DNA of 7,593 bases from Caldifarciminota bacterium RBG_13_43_14 (GTDB lineage: Bacteria; Hydrothermota; Tepidihabitantia; SM23-42): NCBI GenBank assembly GCA_001771735.1, contig MEUM01000036.1, positions 3,409 to 11,001 of the forward strand, written 5' to 3'. The first letter of the stretch is position 1; every line of letters begins with the position of its first letter. This document shows positions 1 to 3,914 of the stretch, in pieces. The position numbers and the translations under genes are program-made. The notes beneath the pieces are model-generated. The model was not told where the DNA came from, ran no database searches, and was given only the letters and a program-made list of their open reading frames with translations.

Positions 1-472
1 CACCGATTACAACAACCACACCCGGACCGGCCAGATTATCCAGGTCAACTGTTTTTTCCAGAAAACCAGCCAATACGCCTTCTGGTTCAAGATAACCTGA
101 AACGACCTGTTCAATACCATTGGCCTGGCAACAGCTGATTATCAACTCATATTCTTCGATGGTTAGGTTTCGATCAAAGGTTACGGCGAGTTTATCAGGA
201 TTAACAAATACTTTATTTAACTCTTTAACAAGTTTTGACCACTCGATAACCTTGTCTTTTTTCATCGGCATTGAAAGACGCTTGGGGTGGTTCAAATACA
301 TCGCCGCCGCGCTGCCTCGCGGGCAAAGTCTGCCTCCACTGCTGCCTTCTTTTAAGTATTCAACTCCTCGCACGCCAAAATCATTAAAGACTATGCCGAA
401 CTCACAACCCAGACTACAGAAAGAGCATATTGCCTTTTTAGTTTCTTTAAATGCAGGATCGATCTTCTTCAT
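1..472 (-). CDS. Molybdopterin oxidoreductase Fe4S4-domain protein (NuoG/FdhA-like), 5' part only
   Basis: This is the N-terminal 157 codons of a longer protein cut by the left window edge. I read it from the reverse complement and found no stop. Residues 16-50 hold C16-x2-C19-x3-C23-x26-C50 followed by PRG, the classic [4Fe-4S] site at the start of formate dehydrogenases, NuoG and relatives. Next come NHPKRL (61-66) and EWSKLVKEL (77-85), matching the family's HP.RL..P and W.EAL.ei segments, and a hydrophobic strand VVVVIG at 152-157. The family shuttles electrons through this cluster, in enzymes also to a molybdenum or tungsten cofactor. By eye the segment aligned with the catalytic Cys/Sec of formate dehydrogenases (about 123-135) has no Cys, so an electron-transfer or structural role is as likely as catalysis. 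The start overlaps the preceding reductase gene by 4 bases (ATGA) and has a strong Shine-Dalgarno. Its neighbours suggest a hydrogenase-linked complex. Alternatives are a NuoG-like subunit or a divergent formate dehydrogenase. Confidence 0.8.
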   Translation of the reverse strand, partial: MKKIDPAFKETKKAICSFCSLGCEFGIVFNDFGVRGVEYLKEGSSGGRLCPRGSAAAMYLNHPKRLSMPMKKDKVIEWSKLVKELNKVFVNPDKLAVTFDRNLTIEEYELIISCCQANGIEQVVSGYLEPEGVLAGFLEKTVDLDNLAGPGVVVVIG

Positions 473-1284
473 ACAAAAGGCTCCTCTACGTGCTTGACAT
501 CTTCCCAGGTAAGTACTGGACCGTCTTTACATACATAGACTTTGCCTAAACGACAGTGATTGCATTTACCGATACCGCAGGACATGTTCTGCTCCATTGA
601 AAGATAGATCTTCTCATGCTGAAAACCGGCTTCAACCAATCGTTGGGTCACAAATTTCATCATCAGGGGTGGTCCGCATACTATGGCTGGAGCTACTTTG
701 ACATTTACCGGTATCTCATCAAGAATGACCGTTACGACACCAAAACGGCCTTTCCAGGTCTCATCGCCTACGTCGACCGTAAGCAGCCAATCGAGTTTTG
801 ACAGTTTCCGCCACCCAGGAAGCAAATGCTTATAGACTATATCTCCGGGGGTTCGTGCTCCATAGCGTACATAAATCTTCTTATAATCATTGATATCATG
901 AATAAGGGCCAGTAAAAGAGAACGCAATGGCGCAAACCCGACGCCTCCGCCAACGATAAAAACATCCTTGCCTTTGAATTCATCAAGTGGATAAGGTTTA
1001 CCAAATGGTCCTCTTACACCTAATTGATCACCTTCTTTAAGATCAAACAGCGCTGAGGTAACCCGTCCGACCTTCATTATCGTGAATTCCAGGTCGTCGG
1101 CATGGGGCGAAGAAGATGGCGTGAAAGGAGCCTCACCCACTCCGGGCACAGTCAATTCAGCAAACTGACCGGCTTTGAATTCGATCGGCATGCCTTCAAT
1201 GATGAACGTTGTGATATTCGGAGTTTCAGGTATTATTTTCTTGATCTTGGCTGGAATTGCCGCGTAAGGGTTTACAGCTTCCAT
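469..1284 (-). CDS. FAD/NAD(P)-binding reductase, sulfhydrogenase gamma-subunit type
   Basis: A 271-residue ferredoxin-NADP reductase-fold protein of the family that holds sulfhydrogenase gamma (HydG/HyhG), AsrB and the dihydroorotate dehydrogenase electron-transfer subunit PyrK. The FAD-binding barrel spans about 5-100, with APFTPSSS (52-59) in the flavin-contact position. The NAD(P) domain follows, with GGGVGFAPLRSLL (112-124) and CGPPLMM (203-209). The C-terminal [2Fe-2S] site is C236-x4-C241-x2-C244-x7-C252, typical of this family. It would pass electrons between NAD(P)H, FAD and the Fe-S clusters of the beta subunit, in the cytoplasm. Its start overlaps the beta gene by 13 bases, and its end overlaps the Fe4S4 gene by 4. 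The start is supported by AAGGGAG 5 bases upstream. All motifs are intact. Sulfite reductase subunit B is the main alternative; the adjacent hydrogenase protease favours a hydrogenase. Confidence 0.9.
   Translation of the reverse strand: MEAVNPYAAIPAKIKKIIPETPNITTFIIEGMPIEFKAGQFAELTVPGVGEAPFTPSSSPHADDLEFTIMKVGRVTSALFDLKEGDQLGVRGPFGKPYPLDEFKGKDVFIVGGGVGFAPLRSLLLALIHDINDYKKIYVRYGARTPGDIVYKHLLPGWRKLSKLDWLLTVDVGDETWKGRFGVVTVILDEIPVNVKVAPAIVCGPPLMMKFVTQRLVEAGFQHEKIYLSMEQNMSCGIGKCNHCRLGKVYVCKDGPVLTWEDVKHVEEPFV
481..487 (-). promoter_or_regulatory. Shine-Dalgarno of the Fe4S4-domain gene
   Basis: AGAGGAG on the minus strand lies 8 bases before the ATG at 472. It sits inside the last codons of the reductase gene and fixes the start of the downstream gene. 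Confidence 0.7.
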
Positions 1285-2276
1285 AGGATCTCCCTTATAT
1301 CGATTTTACCAGAACAACCTCGCCAGCAACGTCCGCAACCACTGCAGGCATAAATATCTTCATATTGCATAAAATAATCGAATTTACATACAAAACGGTT
1401 CCAGAACCTATCATCGAACTTACTTCGAGGATTTGCGCCACCACCGACACGAGCATAAGCCGCATAATAACATGCATCCCAGGTTCTTATTCGTTCAGTC
1501 TCTTTACCTTTCCGGTAATCACTCAGCAGAAAACAATAACAAGTTGGGCACGCGTGCAGGCAGCCGTGGCATTCAACACAATCCTTTCGTGCTGCGTGTT
1601 TAGCTTTTTTATCTGCCTTTTCTACACGCTCTGATATATTGTCGGGCAAGGATCGGGCATTGAATTTTTCGAGTGCTTTGACCGCATTTTTTCTGATCTT
1701 ATCGCGTTCTTTTAGATCCTCTTTGCCTGCCTCGATAAATAAATCCTTGAATTGTTCAATAATTACTTCTCCCTTTTTGCTCAACGTTTCAAAAAGGTAA
1801 TGCCGTTCCAAGCGGGTAATATTGATATCGCTTATTGCATCTGGATAAGGATTTAACCCGACTAAGTTACAAAAACAGCACTCCTCCGGTTCCGGGCAAT
1901 CAGCTGATATTATCACTGTATTGTCACGGCGGGCTTTATAGAGAGGATCCAATGGTTGCCATTTCAGGCACACCCGATCATAAACGTCGATACCACGCAG
2001 ATCGCAATTCTTTAAGCCAACCAGAAACTGCTTCGATACCGCCGGTGATTTATCTTTGGGGAAACGCGCGACAAGATCACGACTCCGGAAAAAAAAATGC
2101 TTCATATTTTCCGGTGTTCGTATCTTGGAAAATTCGGGTTCAATACTGATGTTTTCGTGATGGGCGACAAAATGGGTTTTACCATTTTCGAGTTTTGAAT
2201 AATATAGAGAACCTTCCTTGGCGAGTTCGGTTACAAAAATTGAGATTTTATCTAAGAATATGAGATAGGTTTTCAT
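1272..2276 (-). CDS. 4Fe-4S dicluster protein, sulfhydrogenase beta-subunit type
   Basis: A 334-residue cytoplasmic electron-transfer protein of the HydB/HyhB family, also related to AsrA. The N-terminal half is the family-specific domain, with VGLKNCDLRGIDVYDRV (86-102) and a Cys cluster CPEPEECCFC (127-136), both characteristic of this family. The region 165-230 is charged and probably helical. The C-terminal half carries two ferredoxin-type motifs: C233-x2-C236-x2-C239-x3-C243 followed by PTCYC, and C311-x2-C314-x2-C317-x3-C321. These two [4Fe-4S] clusters would wire the flavin of the gamma subunit to a hydrogenase small subunit, here presumably encoded past the left edge. The gene overlaps the upstream protease by 29 bases. 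I see no clear Shine-Dalgarno, so translation may be coupled; the N-terminus (MKTYLIFLDKISIFVTELAK) resembles family starts. A run of nine T on the coding strand encodes part of HFFFRS (60-65), with the frame kept. Confidence 0.9.
   Translation of the reverse strand: MKTYLIFLDKISIFVTELAKEGSLYYSKLENGKTHFVAHHENISIEPEFSKIRTPENMKHFFFRSRDLVARFPKDKSPAVSKQFLVGLKNCDLRGIDVYDRVCLKWQPLDPLYKARRDNTVIISADCPEPEECCFCNLVGLNPYPDAISDINITRLERHYLFETLSKKGEVIIEQFKDLFIEAGKEDLKERDKIRKNAVKALEKFNARSLPDNISERVEKADKKAKHAARKDCVECHGCLHACPTCYCFLLSDYRKGKETERIRTWDACYYAAYARVGGGANPRSKFDDRFWNRFVCKFDYFMQYEDIYACSGCGRCWRGCSGKIDIREILWKL
1290..1296 (-). promoter_or_regulatory. Shine-Dalgarno of the gamma-type reductase gene
   Basis: AAGGGAG on the minus strand, 5 bases before the ATG at 1284, within the end of the beta gene. 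It supports the 13-base overlap as the true start. Confidence 0.7.
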
Positions 2277-2733
2277 AGATTTTCATTATATCTATTTCAC
2301 CCTTACCGTCAAGCGCATTAAGATAACCGGCGATCCGAGCTGCTGCTTGTTTTGTCCGGTCAGTTAATTCCGTATAGGATAATGCTTTAATGCCGACCAA
2401 CCACACATTTGCCCGACAGTGGGTTTTAATGAACATGTATACAGCGCTGAATGGCAAGTTATGAGTTGAGGTCGAACCGGGATTTAAATTAAGCAGTTCT
2501 TCATCTACAATAATCGTAACCGCATTATCGTTATCAATCCGCAGCGTGTCAAAAAAAACCACGAGATCGGGTTCTTGGTCGATGATTTTGTTAAGATAGT
2601 TTTCAGGAATATTGCCGCAATTGATCTTTTTAAGATTGGAGGTCTCTTTTATCTGACTGATAATATATGGACCAAAAAAATCATCCCCGGCTTCTTTATC
2701 ACCAATGCCGCAGAGAATGATTTTCACTTTCAC
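2248..2733 (-). CDS. Hydrogenase maturation protease, HycI type
   Basis: A 161-residue endopeptidase that would trim the C-terminal extension of a [NiFe]-hydrogenase large subunit after nickel insertion. The family hallmarks are present: CGIGDKEAGDDFFGP (8-22), matching the G.GN...GDDG.G signature, then INCGNIPEN (37-45), FFDT (60-63) and STHNLPF (89-95). By comparison with E. coli HycI (recalled, aligned by eye), the nickel-sensing residues are D18, D62 and H91, all present. The usual Asn of the first motif is Asp12 and the usual Ala after D62 is Thr63, both conservative. The start is GTG at 2733; a second in-frame GTG lies at 2727, and no Shine-Dalgarno is visible. It is the first gene of the leftward operon and has a promoter just upstream. 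HycI-type proteases serve group 3 and 4 enzymes, which agrees with the gamma/beta pair downstream. The large subunit itself is not in the window. Confidence 0.88.
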   Translation of the reverse strand: MKVKIILCGIGDKEAGDDFFGPYIISQIKETSNLKKINCGNIPENYLNKIIDQEPDLVVFFDTLRIDNDNAVTIIVDEELLNLNPGSTSTHNLPFSAVYMFIKTHCRANVWLVGIKALSYTELTDRTKQAAARIAGYLNALDGKGEIDIMKIYENLSHILR

Positions 2734-2735
2734 AA

Positions 2736-2763
2736 ATCATATATGTTTTTTAGTCTCTGTCAA
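2736..2763 (-). promoter_or_regulatory. Putative sigma-70-type promoter of the hydrogenase operon
   Basis: On the minus strand, a perfect TTGACA (2763-2758) is followed after 16 bases by TATGAT (2741-2736). The -10 box ends only 2 bases before the GTG at 2733, so transcription would begin at or within the first codons. Either the message is leaderless and starts at one of the two GTG codons (2733 or 2727), or the true -10 is the slightly upstream TATATG. Inferred from consensus only. Confidence 0.55.
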
Positions 2764-2790
2764 CAAAAAAAAGAGAGCACGGCAATGCAC

Positions 2791-2818
2791 TTGATTTGAC
2801 AAAAATAAAAGCTAAAAT
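2791..2818 (+). promoter_or_regulatory. Putative promoter of the cupin-to-queA operon
   Basis: TTGATT (2791-2796), a 16-base spacer and TAAAAT (2813-2818) fit a sigma-70-type promoter. The -10 box ends 5 bases before the ATG at 2824, and no Shine-Dalgarno precedes the gene, so a leaderless transcript is likely. A better -35 word, TTGACA, lies at 2796-2801 but is only 11 bases from the -10. A direct repeat GCAC-N6-GCAC (2777-2790) abuts the -35 and could be an operator half-site pair, though it may be chance. Confidence 0.45.
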
Positions 2819-2823
2819 AAACA

Positions 2824-3186
2824 ATGCATATCATCAAATTGAAAGATCGGAATGAATTTAACGCTGGTGATGGATCAATGTTACGCGAGATCTTGAATCC
2901 AAAAAAGCAACCACTGTTGATATCATATAGTCTTGCGCGGGCGATCGTCGGTCCTAAACAAAGAACACAACGTCACCAACTTATGCATTCGGAAGTGTAT
3001 TACATCATCTCGGGAACCGGCTTAATGCAGATTGACCAAGAACAGGAACCGGTAAAAAAGGACGACGCCGTATATATACCGCCGGGAGCAATACAAAGCA
3101 TTGAAAATACCGGTGATGATCCATTGATTTTTTTATGCATTGTCGACCCAGCGTGGCAATCGGCGATCGAAAAGGTGCTCGAATGA
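2824..3186 (+). CDS. Small single-domain cupin protein
   Basis: A 120-residue protein made almost wholly of one cupin_2 beta-barrel. Motif 1 is RHQLMHSEVYYIISGTG (50-66), giving H51, H55 and E57 as likely metal ligands. Motif 2 is DDAVYIPPGAIQSIENTG (80-97), where the usual His is Gln91. The segment FLCIVDPAW (103-111) is one I recall from small stand-alone cupins that also carry Gln here, so the substitution may be normal for the subfamily. Such proteins bind a metal and a small molecule or sugar; no substrate can be named. There is no signal peptide, so it should be cytoplasmic. It is the first gene of the rightward operon, lacks a Shine-Dalgarno and probably sits at the 5' end of the transcript. 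Its stop overlaps the next gene's start (ATGA). Confidence 0.85.
   Translation: MHIIKLKDRNEFNAGDGSMLREILNPKKQPLLISYSLARAIVGPKQRTQRHQLMHSEVYYIISGTGLMQIDQEQEPVKKDDAVYIPPGAIQSIENTGDDPLIFLCIVDPAWQSAIEKVLE
3172..3177 (+). promoter_or_regulatory. Shine-Dalgarno deciding the propeller-like gene start
   Basis: AAGGTG lies 5 bases before the ATG at 3183, inside the cupin gene. Together with the ATGA overlap it favours 3183 over an in-frame ATG at 3135. Confidence 0.6.
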
Positions 3187-3914
3187 TACAAATGTTGTCA
3201 GCACTTTTCATGATCACAGCCTTTTCCGATCAAAAAATAGTATTGCCGTGGGAATTCAATCGGATCACGTTATTCAATAATCAACTGTACTTTGCGTCAT
3301 ACACAGGTTCCAACATCTTTTTTTACCACGATGACCGCTTAAAGACATTAACTTTTACCGATGATCCATTATTTGTCATTGACGCTTTTTATTTTACACC
3401 TTTTTTTTTATACCTGACCGACGGCCGAAAGATCGTAAAATATTATTTGCAGCCGGCCTTATCGGAAACGATTTATTACGGTAATAGTATAACTGGCTTT
3501 TGTCTATTGGAATCGGGCGATATCGTACTTCTCGACCGACGACCAGACCGAGTGCTGATTCTTGATCGTCAATACAATCCCCGTATAAGTATAACCGATT
3601 TGCCGGCAAAAGATATCACCGCTACCGCATCAAACATCTTCATCCTTGCCAAGACTGACGTGATAATAACTGACCATCATCTCAATGTCATGCATAAAGT
3701 TCCAATACCGGAAATGATGAAAAGAATCATTGTCGCGGTCGATCGAATGATCATATTCACGCCGGGGAAACGATATATATATAGCTTTGATAAGACCTGG
3801 CACAAAGTCATGTTTGAAGATACTATACAGGATATCGCCACTGATGGGGATAAGTTATTCATATTAGAGGGTTATGGCAATACTGTCCGTCTTTATAATC
3901 TCTCAGATTATTGA
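3183..3914 (+). CDS. Secreted beta-propeller-like protein of unknown function
   Basis: A 243-residue protein I cannot assign to a named family. Residues 1-16 (MIQMLSALFMITAFSD...) look like a very short signal peptide with cleavage near the Ser/Asp, so the product is likely periplasmic or surface-exposed. The remainder is a series of beta-rich units of about 40 residues with the texture of NHL/YVTN-type propellers: a small-polar turn, then a hydrophobic strand such as LYFAS, FLYLTDGRKIVKYYL, GDIVLLDRRPDRVLILDRQ, NIFILAKTDVIITD, RMIIFTPGKRYIYSF and DKLFILEGYGNTVRLYNL. About five or six units are visible. The start was chosen at 3183 because of the ATGA overlap and the Shine-Dalgarno; ATG 3135 would add 16 residues containing RKGAR. 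The 3' end overlaps the barrel gene by 41 bases, suggesting the two proteins are made and perhaps act together. Nine T in a row at 3401-3409 keep the frame. Confidence 0.75.
   Translation: MIQMLSALFMITAFSDQKIVLPWEFNRITLFNNQLYFASYTGSNIFFYHDDRLKTLTFTDDPLFVIDAFYFTPFFLYLTDGRKIVKYYLQPALSETIYYGNSITGFCLLESGDIVLLDRRPDRVLILDRQYNPRISITDLPAKDITATASNIFILAKTDVIITDHHLNVMHKVPIPEMMKRIIVAVDRMIIFTPGKRYIYSFDKTWHKVMFEDTIQDIATDGDKLFILEGYGNTVRLYNLSDY
3866..3870 (+). promoter_or_regulatory. Shine-Dalgarno of the barrel-protein gene
   Basis: AGAGG, 3 bases before the ATG at 3874, inside the end of the propeller gene. The spacing is short, but there is no other in-frame ATG close by, so it supports the 41-base overlap. 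Confidence 0.5.

Noticed and set aside
120..497. Plus-strand open frame of 125 codons
   Set aside because: It is antisense to the Fe4S4-domain gene, whose Cys motif and Shine-Dalgarno make the minus strand the coding one; the plus frame has no recognisable motif.
1365..2149. Plus-strand open frames of 89 and 104 codons (1365-1634 and 1835-2149)
   Set aside because: Both are antisense to the beta subunit, which has clear family motifs over the same bases.
469..2276. Anaerobic sulfite reductase AsrA/AsrB
   Set aside because: The two families are close, but the preceding HycI-type protease and following Fe4S4-domain gene fit a hydrogenase better. A left-hand asrC would reopen this.
2761..2780. 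A-rich run as a possible terminator
   Set aside because: No stable hairpin precedes it on either strand, and it lies between divergent promoters where no transcript should end.
2575..2799. Plus-strand open frame of 74 codons across the divergent gap
   Set aside because: It lies antisense to the protease and would run through both promoters; no Shine-Dalgarno and no motif.
3135..3182. Earlier in-frame start for the propeller-like gene
   Set aside because: It would overlap the cupin by 52 bases without a good Shine-Dalgarno, while 3183 has both the ATGA overlap and AAGGTG. Not fully excluded, since it would supply a charged n-region.
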